A DNA stretch of 64,000 nucleotides from Warburgia ugandensis (GCA_035236585.1 CP141127.1:64275495-64339494), one strand, 5' to 3'. Positions 1-14,159 are shown, counted from the first letter of the stretch. Notes: generated by a model not told the origin, from the sequence alone. Numbers and translations: made by a program.

Positions 1-3000
1 CAGGTTGTGGAAACCATCACGAGTAGATCCAACCCAACTTCTCCCGTTAAAGTGTGGACATTTGGCTACATTCTCTTCAGTATACAATTCGCTCCATCAA
101 AATTACACGTTACCAATATGCGATCGAAGCGAAGTTTTACGAGCGGGCCTGTCCATGACAGAGACTGGGTGCCACAAAGAAAAAGAAAAGAAAAAATGGG
201 GTGGTGGGGGTGTCAGTTATACATTATTGAGTCGCTACGACAGGGTAATGCTTGAAAGCTGAAATATTTGGTACATAGCCTATGTAAGATAGGGGCTATA
301 AGATGAATAGCATGGCCCAGCAGAAGCAAGGAGACGCATGCGTTTATAGAGACGCCTTTATGTCCTTTGGTTTCCAGGCAACCACCGTAGAATTTCTGCA
401 ATAACAGAAAATGAAGTCTTCTGTTATTCTCGTAAACCCGTACAGTTAGTTCTCCGTCCTTTTCTGGCGACAAACTTACGTGTTTCCCCTTCTGAAAACG
501 CTTTCAAAGAAGCAGGCAAGGAAAGAATTTTAAATTTCATTGGCGAAGAAGGAAACTCCCCACGACCTAAGTTCAGTACATAGTACTTGACAAAGCAATC
601 TTGAGGACGCAATAGTCAATTGCATCCCCATCATCCTTTCCCCTTTGCTGCTTAGACAACAATTCTAATTATAGTAAATAGCTCAAAGATGACTTGGTAC
701 AATGGTAGTTGATGGTTTGTTCGAGAGCTTCAGGGACTAGAAGGATCCAGTCGTTCTATGGTGGCTGTTACGCGACGAGGCCAAAAGTGCGGGTCGGCTC
801 CAGCGGTTTGGCGATCAAGACCGTTCATTTGCTTGAGAAATCTTAGATAGACTATTCATGCATCAGAGAGTTATCATCCTTCGAAGGTTGGGATCCTAGA
901 ATCGTTTTTTATGGAAATTTTGAGCAGTCAATTTTACGCCCCCTGTACAAAACAAATGCTACGACTTTTGGTGGGATAGGCATGGTTCATCCAAGACAGA
1001 GCATAGCAGATTAATGCTTTAGACTATAGGCTCTTGTGTTCCGCTCCTTCCCCGGACCCCCTATAGGTGGGAGCTTCGTGCACTGAGGCTTCCCTATTAC
1101 CAAACACCTTTCGTCCGTGTGCTTTTAGGCAGGTTCATGTAGTTGGAGGTTACAACTAGGAAGAAGAGGATGAAGCACCACAATATGAACAACAAAAAAG
1201 GCCCATCGAACTAGAAAAAATTCAAAATGGTGAGTGACTTTGTCTTTTGATCATCTCGATCCTTTTTCTTAATAATGTACATTCTCATTCAACAGAAAAG
1301 AAAGAAAGAAAAAAAATACAAGAACAAAAACAAAGGAGAAAGGCACGCAAAATTATTATAAAGAGCAATCTAGATTCACCCATATTATTAAACTAATTAA
1401 TAAGTTTATAAAGGTTAAAAACTCTGAAGTGCAGAGGATGAGACAACTATCAGCGAAGAATTTTGTCCTCGGAATTAGAATCCCCTTGCCAGACTATTTA
1501 ATGGGGAGAAGAAAAATTCTGTAAAAAAAATGTCCGTGGATAGTTATCTTATCCCTGCTCGATCCCCATAAAATAGATAGAACTATTTAGGAGCAAAACA
1601 CATGATTCATTGGCTATTTTAAATGTATATTTGAAGAATATAATTCTCCCAATAACAGATGATAGGATGGCTATTCAGGGATCAACTTTGTCCAGGTTTC
1701 TTCTTGTGCTAAATAGATCGTTAAGACTCAACGATTACCTTGGCTGTTGCTTTGCTTCACCAAGTACTATGGGCCAACCACTAACAAAAATACTAGAATA
1801 AATAAGAAGTAATCTCAGACATTCAATCTGATTTAAGTAATAGAAGAGGAATACGAATCAAAGCCGATAAAAAATATTCTCAGATCATAATAACCACCAT
1901 AGTGTACGATACTGCAAAGTATACGTCATAAATGAATTGAGCAGGGAATTAAGAAGGACAGCCATACATCCGTATCATTAAGTATGTTGGTTCCCCGTAG
2001 AGATAACAATTTCTTCATTGACTCCGTTTAATGATCTTAACCATCGGACCAATTCCCAGACCGAAATGAGATATTCTCTTCCAAGATAATATTATTAGGA
2101 TAGGACAGTTAATAATCATAATTTGTACACTTAAACATCTGCATTACAAGGTTACTAGGGCAAAGTTTGACAAGTGTCCCAAGGTTATGACGCTAGCAGC
2201 TGAAAATAATTTGAAGCCACCCTGCATTACAATGTCACACATCCTGCCATTTATTTAAGGCCTAGACTCCCTCGTCCTCTATTTATTTAGTTGTTTGACT
2301 TACAGCATCGTCAAGAAACTGACCACTAAGATTAAGGTTTGGTAATACTTGCTATTTAGTCATCAACGATCACTAGTAAAACATGGAAACAAATAGATTT
2401 GTGAAAAATCTTCGTGTACTTTGAAGTATTAATAATTAATGCCAGACGATGATTAAGCAAAAATAATCGGAACACATTCATTTTCTGAGAATCCTCCATC
2501 AAGCATAAGAAACCCAACTATGGCAAAGTGGTTGACTCTTGATATGTACAAATGATCTCGCCATGTGGATCTCGAGTCTTCTAGATTTGGTTGCAAACAG
2601 AATTGGACATAAAAATGTGCATTAGTGTTAAATATGATGTTAAAATCTTCTGCTAATGTTTTTAAAGCATATCTTGTCTCTTATTCCTTTCAAAGTACAA
2701 GCCAGACATCATTAAAGTTTCAGAGAAAAGCAAATCACTAACTTGAAACAAATTAAAAAGACGTTAAGCCATGCATGCATGAAAGCCTACAAACTCAAGG
2801 AATAACACTCATATTATCTTCCACCTAGAAGGTAACAAAGCTGACATCGGAAATTCTGTGGAGTAGGAGATACCTAAACTTTTTCCCTTCTCAAATCTAT
2901 AGGGTTGAGACCCCAGTTTAGATTTGTAGTAGGGTTGGACACCTGTACAAAGTGGGGTTTTTTTTTATGAAGGACCAGATATTCCTTCTCTATTTCTATT

Positions 3001-4200
3001 GATAAGGTCGGTTGACTTGGGATTAGGATAATCAAGTAACGAGATTGGGGCGGTCTAGTTGAGAAGGTTGATTGGAGTAGTTCTTATAAGAATTGATAAA
3101 GTTCAAAGGGTAATAAGGCCAATTGGCTAATGGCAATTTTTTATGTTTTGGGCATCACCAACTCTGTTCTAGGATCTGCTAAATGCTTAGAACTTCACGA
3201 CATGCTTCTTCCACTAATGATTCTTTAACTCTAATTCAAGCTATAAAAGAAATTTAACTCTAGTTTTAATTGGTCATTTGTTTAAAGTGTTATGCATTGG
3301 TACCCACAAACCTACAAGGTAACAACTCCAGGGTCATGGTTCTGCTCCAGCCTTACATCTATTCGTAAAAGCTAACCACCTGTTGACGAATGTATGTATA
3401 AGAAATTATATGTTGCCAACATGGTTGGCCATCTAAACTCCAGACAAGCAATATCCGAAATATTCTCCATTGGATGATATTGACCCTGTAATTGTTTGAA
3501 GATTGTATTACCGTTGTGTCTTCACCTTCTAACCTTTCATTTTTCCTCTGAAGCGACACTAATGCCTAGGATCTTTCAATGCGGAAGACATTTGGGGCAT
3601 AGCGCATGCAAGATTTGACTCGAAAATGAGGAACTTGGATCACGGCAAGCTCTGTGCTAGATACACTTTTTAACTTGGACTAATAATATGGATTTACCTG
3701 AGGCCATGTGAGAGCTCCTCTATTAGAGACAAAGCATTTCACAAAAGAATATACCTCGATGAGAGCTTGAGAAGAACGTCAAATCTGATCGGCTTCAGAA
3801 GATTACAGAGAACAACTAAAATCAAACAAAGATATACAAGACAAAATCATCTTGTAGTTTGGAAAGAGAGGAAGGTGCATGCACCCTTATTTTACCATAC
3901 ATTTTCCTTTTTCTTGCAAGTGACATGCCAGGTATACAGGTTGTTATGGAGCCTACGTCAGGACCAACGGGTCATACATATTCTACCCAGGGTAATGTCG
4001 GTTTGGCAGAGGGGACGAAGGTTTCGTTGAACCTTCCAGCTTAACTACTGTAGCATTGAATTTGAACAATTTCAAGTACATCTAGCCAGGTCCGCATCAG
4101 AGTACAAAATGCCTAGGCACTTTATCACATATAAGAGGAGGGATGCACCTCGTGGTCGTCAATTACACTTCCTAATCGATGGAAAACACCAAGCACACCT
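1..4200. other. Unassigned, possibly low-copy sequence
   Basis: No gene is recognised here. Short open frames occur on both strands (for example 5-262 and 424-612) but none has a recognisable domain, a clear exon structure or neighbouring exons. The first ~1.1 kb is visibly less AT-rich than the rest of the left half and carries no LTR or pol signature apart from a short SINE-like piece. It could be intergenic DNA or intronic/UTR sequence of a gene outside the window; this cannot be decided from sequence alone. Confidence 0.4.
1025..1100 (+). mobile_element. Au-SINE-like 3' fragment
   Basis: The stretch contains a TTCCCCGGACCC core followed by a short spacer and GGGAGCTTCGTGCACTG, the order found at the 3' end of plant Au-type SINEs (CCCCGGACCC, then GGGAGCTTAGTGCACCG, then a pyrimidine-rich tail). 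The tRNA-like 5' half with A and B boxes is not visible upstream, so this would be a 5'-truncated, diverged copy. The assignment rests on recalled family consensus features, not a database match. Confidence 0.55.
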
Positions 4201-4218
4201 CATAGAGGCACGAATTGC

Positions 4219-7200
4219 ATGTGAAAACCATGATTTTTTTATTTTTTTTTCTACAATAATTTTACTTAGAAATATCTTTTGAAAACGTTAGGATATCCTT
4301 GGATTATTTTTATTTTTATTCTTAAATTTGCGAAAAGATACAAGCATCGTCTATATTGTTTTCCAAAACCACTTCTTCAAATCTGGGTATCCTTAACAAA
4401 ACTTCCCATACAATTAAAGTAATTTATACAATAACAGCACATAAATGATCCACTATCACAACCACTAACAACTAATAAATCTATAGGAGTATCACACACT
4501 GTAAACTAAAGGTATTACATGTTCATCAACAATTATATCAAATAAAAGTTCAAATATCTAAGTTCTACTAATGGGGGAGGTGTTATAGTCGCTCAATTGT
4601 ATGTCTTTATAATCTCTCCATTGCTCTGCTACCCTTATCCGATCCAAATAGCATTCAATTCTAGGAACCTCGTCTGAAAAATATTGTAGGGGTGAGTATG
4701 AATACTCAATTATAAATCCTTTTACCAGGTTTTGAAAATCTCAGTAGTCATATGACATCTTATGATCAATATCATATATGGAACAATTATCAAATGTAGC
4801 ATTTTAAAATATATCATATATTTCATTTGTCACACATAATAACTCATAAGTGAGTTGTAATATCAAATAAGCTCACATATACAATATAACTAAAGCTAGT
4901 AGATCCATGTGGCAGCATCCTGCCAGAAGCCTCATAGAAAATTGTTTAACCCTAAATGATGACTGACACATCTCTCACATGTCCAATAAGGCACATGCAA
5001 CTATGCACGTTGTATAAAACATCACCCATCTACGCTTGTCCTCATATACCAACGAACTACATGGCACTTATGGGTAGACAAATCACGCAGGAAGCAGTCT
5101 GCTGATGATACATATTCCCCTAACCAAAGGCCATATTCTTGGTAGGTATCCTGTTTAGAGGTTAGGGGCCAATTTATACCCTCTTAGCATAGTGCCCTAG
5201 AGTATTACAACCCTCTTATGACTAACTCTAGTCGTCAAATAATTCATTACCTTAGTGCCATATCATATAACTCACCCATTTTGGGTCCACATATCAATAT
5301 CATTACATCATGAGGATGATCATATCATTTCACAACGTAGCATAAGGCAAATTAAGCCAATAGAAATATTCAACCTAATGAGCACGTTTAAGATACTAAT
5401 ACACATCATATCAATCATCATCTTTAGAATTATAAGAGTCAAATGTTCACAATCTTAAGCCATTAACAAAATCTTCATGAAAGTAGCTAATCAAACTCAT
5501 GATTCATTATATATGGATTTTCACTATATAGAACAACCAGCACATCATAAGGTTGGATTTTCCCATTTAGTGATTAGATTCATTAAGAGAAAGGATCAAC
5601 TTAACTTTATTATTCAGTACTCAAGCTATCTACTATCATGAACCATAGAATAGTCCTTCACCATGATTAACCACTGATCTAGAGAACTAAATATCATGTT
5701 CAATTTGTTCTAGATTGTTCCTTATTGAATAAGCTTCACATTCATGTTGGATTTGGTCATATCATAGTTCTGGATTTAATCTAACACTCAAATCTCTCAA
5801 AAAGGAATTTATGGAGAAAATTGAGTCAGATATTCTATAGAAAGCTTATTATTTTTCAACCTCTTGCTAGCCTTAGTCTCATTAGAATATCTCAACTATT
5901 TGGTACCTTAACCAATAGCATCTCTTTCCACAGGGTTTTTAGCTCTCTTGTTGAAATGAAGTCAAAAGCTCTCCATTTTTTTATCTTTAACTAGACCAAG
6001 TCTGGTTAGAACTTCACCAAATTTTAACTGAATATCCTTATCAAGTGTAGTATATATGTGTAAAATATTATGGAAAATTTCCATTTGTTGATACCCAAAC
6101 CAATGGAATCTTTGCCCAAAGGTATTTTAGTTAGTCTGCAGAACTGGAATCCATTGCATAAAGTAGTGGACAATTCAAGGTTTTCCCCCATGATCTCATC
6201 CAGATTTTTAGATATAACTCTCATGCTATTATTAAGAATTAAATAAAAAACACAAAGGTATAGTTTTCATGGCAAGATGCATATGACAAGCATACCAAAT
6301 AGTACAAGAAATCAACAATCCTCAGTCATGTAGGTAGCAAAATACATGGTGTAAAAACATGATTAAAGCATGAGATTTCTCTTTACTAAAAGCCATAAGG
6401 ATTCTACTAACATGAAGTACAATTGAAAATTAACAAAGCATGCAAAAATATATGCAGAAACTCTAGCATAACATCAGTTCTAACATGGACGAAAAACATA
6501 GTTATTCTAACATGAAAAACATTTGAAAGCCTCTTTGAAATATCTTCCACTAATTGTAAGAAAACTTCAAAAAATCTTGATCCAAGGGTCTAGCCACCCC
6601 CTACCTAGTTCTCTTCTTTCCAAGTTTTTGCAACTCCAAGGTCTGGAAGTCCTTAGAAGTGGAAGTTTTTCTCTCTATTTTTTTATATTTTTTTGTTCTA
6701 GGGTAGGACATCTAGCTTAATATACTTTCCTTATATTAGGTTTTCCACCTAGGCTAGAACTTGTTTCCTAATGGGAATCCTACTAGATCTCCACGTGAAC
6801 TCCCCTCTTATTTCTCTTGTTTTTACCATGTTTTGGTATGTCTATCCTCTCTTAAAATCTAAGCATCTTCCCCCTCCTGAAAACAAGGAGCCTCACTCCT
6901 TCCCTAAATATGTGGCACCTCCTTTAGGCTGCCATGAGATTCAACATAATGCCCTGGCCTCCAGACCTATGTCGGCCATGTTTTCATCCAACCATTCACT
7001 CCAATTCCTTAGGTAGCTCAGTGCTTCCTTAAGTCTTAATCCTAGCCCTTCATCTTTCTTATAGATCACCATCTCTCTCTAGTTCTCGTGCTCTTAAATT
7101 AACTCACCCTTCTCAACTATGGTTGCAGTACCTAACCTCTTATCCTAGCCATCCAAATTCCTTACGTAAGATCATGGTTTAGAATACTTTACAAACAATC

Positions 7201-10200
7201 CAATATTCAATGTACCTAAGCAATGAGTCAAACTTCTAGCAAGTTTTCAGCAATGAATCCTATCTAGATTAGGATTCTCACATGATTTTCACTTATGGAC
7301 CATTTGACTACCTTAATTGGGCTAGCTTCTCATGACCAAGATATCCAAATATTCACTTGCACCCTAGGCTAGTTGGATCTCTCAACTTGAGCTCCCATTT
7401 ACTATCTTAGTTCCATTCTAGAAGTCTTAGTCCCTTAAGGACTTTTATAAGCTCTTAAATGTGAGCTTGGGGTCTCTTGTGTGAACCCATATGACTATGT
7501 ACACATCATATGCTAGCCTATGGTTGCCAAACTAATATTTCTCCACAATTTTCATGTTTTAATGATTGGCTAACCCAAAATGTATTCTCTACTTGGTTTT
7601 TAAAATACTATAAGTGGAAATAATTCCATAAAATCCAAAAACTGCAAAGCTTGGGACAAGACAAAAATGTCTATGAAAATGTAAGTGAAATTTTATTTTA
7701 AACAATAATGATATTGACAATGACAATAAATCATCCATTTCATTCAAAAACACTTAGCGCCATAAATAAATATCGCATGTAATAAATATGGGAAAAAAAA
7801 AAGTTGGCCCATGACCCCATGAACATAGTCATAAATGTCAAAAACATATCCTAAGGTATATCTATCACCATCCATGTATCATGTATGTAAAGATAAACAT
7901 TTGCAACAATGGGCTACAATCACCATTAGTTCTAAACTAAATAACAAGAGTCTATAATAAAACTAAAGTGACACATCTTCATACTTTCTCTAACTCCTCA
8001 TGGCTAGGAATATTGGCTCACTCCTTGAACTTTGTTTTTCCTCAAGGATTTGTAGGATATCGTATGTTGAGTATTTCTATAAATACACAATTCATAAATC
8101 GAAACCACATAATACATGACAGCCAGCTCATGGATGATTCTAATAAAATTCATGCTAACAGTTTATCAAAATTATGACTCCTTACTAGAGTCATTCTCAT
8201 GTTGCATGCAATCATGCATGTACAATATATTGTATCATCAACATATAAACAAATCATATCATCAATCGATATATCAAATTAGATAAACATGTATTCATAA
8301 GTACCATGGTAAATAATCATACAGATACCACATCATCCATATACTCATGTCATAATATCACCAGACCATACATCAAGTCCAAACATAATATCAACTATGA
8401 TATCACAAATCTATGACATATCATGCTCATGATTAGATCACTGCACTATGTGCTTTCTGATATCCTGGAAAGACTTTAACCACATCCTAATGTGGACTAT
8501 GGCTAATCTCGAAAGGGCTCCATGAGTCATCAATAGCAGCCCAATTGCTAGTCGAGAATATGCCCCCTTTTGGGATGGTGGATACCATGCTACCCTTAGG
8601 TGGTCGGATGTTAAGTGGTCAAACCTATACAACTCCCTAGCAATAGTCATAGTAGGCCCTTAGCTATCTTAATACTTAGTACACTATCCCTCATTGCAAT
8701 CACAATGATACATCAAATCAAAGTATGTGTATAAATATATCAAAATAGTGAATAATATCACATCTCAAAATGATCAAATGATACTCATTGTCAAAGTCAT
8801 TAGTATTACTTGCTTTACGGTTTCATGATAAAAAAATAGATCAATTTCATATCAAAGCATAGTTACATCCTCAATGATGTTCATTTCTTAGTCAAATTAA
8901 TATATTTTCTTTTTAAACAATCTTGATCTAAATGTTAATTTCACACTTGATCTTAATCCAGATCAATCCGTGATTTCTATGGTCAATCTTCTCAAATTCA
9001 AGTCATAGACCATTCATCAGAACTTAGCCAGCCTTAATCATGTTCTTATTAGGTTCCAACTACACCTATTGGTAGGATTTCAATAATCAAGTTCTCTCTA
9101 TCTTGCGCATGATCCAACAATCAAGATTGCTTTTTGATTTGATCATTGATCATACTACCAATCTAAGTCTATAGCACATTTCTTATGTATTATTTGGTCA
9201 ACTTATTATCAATTTCTCTAATCCAATTTCAAATTAGATGCTATCCAACCGTTGGATTTTGGTTGATCAGTTTACTTCACTATGAATTAATGGTTGATCT
9301 TAAGGCCTCTAGAAGTCCTAGATTTATCATTATTTTCTAGAAATTACAAGATGTCACTTATATAAAACTTAATATAGAATACTGCAGTCAAAGGATCTGG
9401 ATATCCACACTTAATCAAGATAACAATTGACTACTGGATTCAACACAATTGTAATGTCCATTGAAGGGATAGTTAAGATCAAAATGGTGCAAGCTCCCCT
9501 CATCATGCCTACTTTTGGTGATAAGCACTAATCTTACCTTGGAAATATCAAATGGTGAAATCCACAGTTGATCCATCCACAATTTGATCATCGATCAAAA
9601 GTTTATATAGACTGATCTCATCGTTGATCTTGTAGGTTTTTAGATCTTAGATTAAAATTATGACTTCACAGATCATTGATTATGGATTACCTTCATACAC
9701 ATAATTATATTTATTACAAGGGTGTGCAATGGAACCATGATCGGATTGTACTAAAATCTACTCTGTCATGGCTTGATTGAACTGTCCAAACAATGGGCAA
9801 TTAGGATTCCACATTCACATTGTCCACTCCCTTGATCAAAGGGGTGGTTTGGATGTTGCAAATCCCAATGGATGATGTAGATCAAACCATGGGTTTCTCA
9901 TAGTTAATATCCCCAAATCAAATCCATTAATAGAAATAGAGTGCATGATCCAAGCCGTCTATTTTAACTCCTTTTTTATATGGTTTTTAAACTAATTCAA
10001 AAAGTTATTTATTCATGGTTATTTCACATACTTACTAAGTAAGACATCATGCAACAATCATCTATCTACACACATGAATTTTAGGAAAAATCATCCTCTT
10101 AAAGCAAGAGAAAATCATGAGTTTATTCAACTAGCATAACATGATGATCATACGTACAAGGCAATCTAGGGATGGGATTATTCATATCAAATCAAGTAGA

Positions 10201-10284
10201 TCATGCATAGGAAATTAAAACACGATCATTCTTAACCTCATGCATACAATTACAGCTTCAATCAATAACAAAGCATAGATAGAT

Positions 10285-10375
<91 letters not shown>

Positions 10376-10947
10376 AAACCCTAGTTAAAGCGCTCTCTTT
10401 TTTCCATGGACTCCCTTTTCCTTCTTTCATTAGATTTGTTTTTTACTTGATTTTCTAAGCCTATGTGGTTTCTGATTTTCTCAATCTCCTTTTCTCTTTA
10501 CAATTTTGTTTCTTTACTATCTCTAGGTGTTTCCTATTAGTTAACTTCCTATTCTAATTAGGAAATCTAATTTCTTGTAGAATCGTTTTACACTTTCAAC
10601 TATCAATCACATACCTTAGACACATTCATGGGACCCACTTCATTTTAATACCATTTTGACATTCAAATGGGGCCCACATTACATTTTTTTATTATTAAAA
10701 ATTGCAATTTCAATAAAAAGTGGGTTGCCATTATCAAATTGAAATACTATTTCGGTCATAACTTTTATCCTAGATGTAGGATTTTTACGATCTTATAGTT
10801 TTTGGATTGAAATTTTTGTACTCTATCCATTGGTAGAGATTTCAGTATCATATTTTTAGATTTTAAGATTATGCATTTTGGAGAATTGGATGAACTAATA
10901 TTTTTATTAAAATTTCAGAATAAAAATAAAACTTTTGGGATGTTATA
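4219..10947 (-). repeat. Two tandem LTR-like blocks, degenerate
   Basis: Inference from layout. Two successive segments (about 4.2-7.5 kb and 7.5-10.95 kb) show the same internal order as the minus-strand chromoviral LTRs elsewhere in the window: an AT-rich end, a stretch rich in CATATC/ATCAT words, a less AT-rich patch (near 5.0-5.2 kb and 8.4-8.65 kb), a stretch rich in GATCAAT words, and a pyrimidine-rich part. Read on the minus strand, the right end begins TATAACATCCC, close to the usual TGTAACATCC start of chromoviral LTRs. No pol or gag sequence was recognised between or beside the blocks. Left and middle boundaries are approximate. Confidence 0.35.
10287..10371 (+). repeat. (CT)n microsatellite, about 42 units
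   Basis: An uninterrupted CT dinucleotide run of about 85 bp. It lies within the right-hand LTR-like block and is followed by CCGTAAAACCCTAG. Open frames through it on the minus strand encode only Arg-Glu repeats and are artefacts. Confidence 0.98.
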
Positions 10948-11065
10948 ATAAAACATGGTGCCTCTCTCTTTGGTAGTGATGCACCACTATTTTGACTTGT
11001 AATTACCACATAAATATCTTATATTCACTTGTATAACCATGGAAGTTAAATATACTTACTAATGT

Positions 11066-11084
11066 AAAATTTCAGGATGTTACA
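11066..11084 (-). repeat. Second LTR-start-like sequence
   Basis: On the minus strand this reads TGTAACATCCTGAAATTTTA, the typical start of chromoviral LTRs. It is 137 bp outside the similar TATAACATCCC at 10,947, so two LTR starts may lie nested or tandem here. No matching LTR end was located. Confidence 0.35.
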
Positions 11085-12160
11085 TAGCAATTCTTATCAC
11101 CTTATCTCTAGGTGTTATATCGCTCACCTCATGATTTATTTTGGCAATATTACCCCAAGTTGTGTGAGATTATCACTGGCCGAACACAAATGTCACCCAT
11201 CTAGATTGAGAAAAACATAGATGAGAAGTTTCCTATGGATTTTTCTTCTAGTTGCTTAGGTTCATGAACTCTCACCAGCATTGCCATAAAAAAAGGAATA
11301 TTGGCAAAAGAAGCCTTTGCACATGCCTTAAATGTAGAAAAACATGGGATAACTTTTGTACATATGAGGGAATCTCCCCAAATACATACGGAAATGATTG
11401 TATTAACCAACTATGATAGCGGGAGCTAGCCCATCTACAGAGTTGCCAAAATATCTATATTGTCCTCTAGTGTATTGGGAGACACCCAAAGTCACTCAAG
11501 TGCCACATTAGCACCATTTTGCCTATATAAGGAAGATGTTCTTATCCATTCAAGAGGCTTCTTTTTTAGGGCCTTTTCTTGACTAGCCTTTTTCCTTTTG
11601 TTTTCTCTGGATTTCTTCATTATAAGCCTCTCTTCCCACTTTTTGGGTTTTCATCTTGACAAATGTAATCTCCAAGATGATGGGACCCCCAAAGAGAAGA
11701 GTTAGCCAATCTATCAAGTTGAGATGCTATGATTTAGAGAGTTCTCTTGTAACTTATTTGATGTGTCTATGTTGACAAATATATTGTTTGAATTTTTCTC
11801 AATGTTTTGATATACTTTAATAGTCAGTTTCTGTCAAAAATTGATCAAAATGTAGCAATTTGATTCTGATTTGTGATTACTTGATTGTTGATGTTGATCC
11901 TGGCCATAAAAATCATAATTTCATCTAGTTTTCTCATCTTGTCTTATAATTTTTAGTATTTATGAGTGTAATTGTAATCATGTATGCCCGAGGATGTTGA
12001 GCTAGATCCTTTATGGGGAGGATCTCACTCATAAGTGTAACTGCTATGGTGGGTAGAATGTTGGCTACCATGTGGGTGTGATTCCATCTGGTTCCCTTGC
12101 CATCTCATAACCTAGGGATAGACTAAGAATCTCTAAGTGTTCTGTGGACTATTCCAGTGC
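11085..12160. other. No gene recognised
   Basis: AT-rich sequence with a pyrimidine-rich patch (about 11,540-11,650) and a patch near 11,980-12,140. This may be the remains of the 5' LTR of the Tat-type element whose PBS-like site lies at 12,658, but I could not define its start. Confidence 0.4.
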
Positions 12161-12167
12161 CTTGCCT

Positions 12168-12168
<1 letters not shown>

Positions 12169-12200
<32 letters not shown>
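12169..12200 (+). repeat. Compound (TA)n(TG)n microsatellite
   Basis: A TA run passes directly into a TG run. A second TA run lies at 12,301-12,328, followed by a short GC/CA-rich tract. Confidence 0.95.
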
Positions 12201-12297
12201 ACATACCGATAGGAAAGGACCACTAAGACTACTAAAATTTTCCTTCTTTATTTAAATATCTATGGGCATCCTATACTAAATATATTTTCATCTATGC

Positions 12298-12300
<3 letters not shown>

Positions 12301-12328
<28 letters not shown>
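12301..12328 (+). repeat. (TA)n microsatellite
   Basis: An uninterrupted TA dinucleotide run of about 14 units, followed by CATCCACGCATGTGCATGCG and a short CA run. Confidence 0.95.
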
Positions 12329-12332
<4 letters not shown>

Positions 12333-12657
12333 CACGCATGTGCATGCGCGCACACACACAATAGCAAAGACATTTATGAAGGAACCTGGCTCATTAATCC
12401 GCTAAACCTACAAGAAGGCCTCTAAAGAAGGATCTCCATGACATACTAACTATCTAACTCACGTGGCTATCAACCCACCCACACTAACTTCACTTAGCAC
12501 ACATAAGAATATCGTAGGCCCTGACTGGATACCTGTCATGGCTTAAAGAAGCAAGTAGCGACTCCACCCCAAAATCCTTTTATTGGACATCTTCCAACAC
12601 CACCGGAGAGCTACCACAGCGTACGTTGATGCACACGTGCGACTTACATGCAAATAA

Positions 12658-12677
12658 TGGTGACTCTACTAGGGATT
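12658..12677 (+). other. PBS-like site of a Tat-type element
   Basis: TGGTGACTCTACTAGGGATT resembles the TGGCGACTC...CTGGGGA primer-binding sequence found just inside the 5' LTR of plant Tat/Ogre-type Ty3/gypsy elements. The Tat-type gag traces about 1.5 kb downstream on the same strand support this. The LTR to its left could not be delimited. Confidence 0.5.
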
Positions 12678-13521
12678 GTTCAACTCAAAAACTCGTGTGT
12701 TTGGTGCCTCGTGCATCTTAGATGTGTGTCTACTGTCGAAGTCTTTTCCTATCTTTTTGAAGCGTTTGAATGTTTTCAGGCACGGTCCAAATCTCTCATC
12801 ACAATGACGTCAAGAAAAAGAAGAGTAGAGTGGCTTTTCGTTTGCCCATTAGTACAAGATCAAGAGTAAGAAGTCGCTCCATCATGTAGGGGCTTGAAAA
12901 TGATCCTAAGGCAAATGATAAGACCCCAGGAAGAAGCGACACCGATGGACGACCTAGATTGACCTGAGATAGTAGATGGTCTGATTCTAACACATTTGAG
13001 CTAAAGCAAATGCCGAGTCACTAACCTAGGCCAGAGCTTGACTCTATGAGAGTCCCACATGCCATCTTGCCTACTATTTAGAGCATCCCAAGTGGGAAAT
13101 TAATCAACCTTGCAAGTCCATCGGGCAAAACATCAAGTTCCCAACAACCGAGGGTGATGTAGCCAAAATGGATATACGGATATCTACAGAAGTGACATCT
13201 AGTGCAATGACAAATACGTTTACATTTGGCAAGGCATTGCTATGAGGCCCTTCAGCCCCCAAGCCAGAACATCCCACTCACAACCGGGCTAGCACTCAGC
13301 ATGAGGCCATAGACCTATGGACACAGCCATTGGGACACCGACAAGGATAACATCTCGCCACATTAAGACTTTGACTTATGCCACTGATCCTTGGGTGTAC
13401 AAGTAACCACCACCACACAATAGGTAGAACCAAACCCCAAATATTCTAGTGGCACAAGGCCCATCCATGTTGCCTTGCCCATCTTCCACCAAATAACACC
13501 AATTAGAGGTATAATCCACTT

Positions 13522-13549
13522 GATCATTTGATCATTTGATCATTTGATC
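13522..13549 (+). repeat. Short 8-bp tandem repeat
   Basis: Three and a half copies of GATCATTT in a row, inside the leader of the presumed Tat-type element. No function is evident. Confidence 0.95.
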
Positions 13550-14159
13550 CCAATAGTATCCCAAGCTCCTTGCCTGAAGAGTTGTAGCCTTTCAATGGGT
13601 AGAGCCAGAGGTCACTTTTCACGATTCATCCTGAAGGTTTCATTCTCTCTCTCGCCCATCCCCCATCTCTTAAAGACCTAATTTCAAAAGTACCACCTTA
13701 ACGTCATAAGGGAGAAGGACATTTATAGGGCTTACCTACTCAAGGGCTAATAGGGTAAACCCCCTCAACTTTGAAAGAGTCATAGTAAGCAACTACTTTA
13801 TTTATGGTTTCTAAAATCACTCTACGAAAACCCATAATTCCTTCTTCCACCAACCAAATGTCTAGACTACCACCCGACACTAGTGTACATATTGGACACC
13901 TGTTCACCTTGAGCCAATTTTTCACATGCTCATCCAAACAAATACCTATCCTTTCATATATGATTAACCCCCATCCCAGATCTTTATATTGGCTAAAGAT
14001 GTTAGAAAAAATGAAAAAAGAACTAATGAAAAGCATAAAGGAGGACAAATATGCAAGCTGCATTTTTTATTTATGCCTTTTTCTCTAGCTTTGCCTTCCC
14101 TATAGCTACAAACTCCCTTGTTTTACCAAATACGATGCGACTGGGCCTCCACGGAAACA

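Noticed and set aside
5-612. Short open frames at the left end
   Set aside because: No homology signal, no splice context, and overlapping frames. They could be fragments of a gene outside the window but there is no positive evidence.
10215-10430. Open frame of Arg-Glu repeats
   Set aside because: Produced by the (CT)n microsatellite; the same applies to Ser-Leu repeats at 37,466-37,699.
13522-13549. Regular short repeats considered as CRISPR-like
   Set aside because: The 8-bp units are contiguous without spacers and the genome is plant; no array exists in the window.
13740-14088. 107-codon minus and 94-codon plus open frames
   Set aside because: They overlap on opposite strands and have no recognisable motif. 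The plus one may be part of a decayed gag leader but cannot be supported as a gene.
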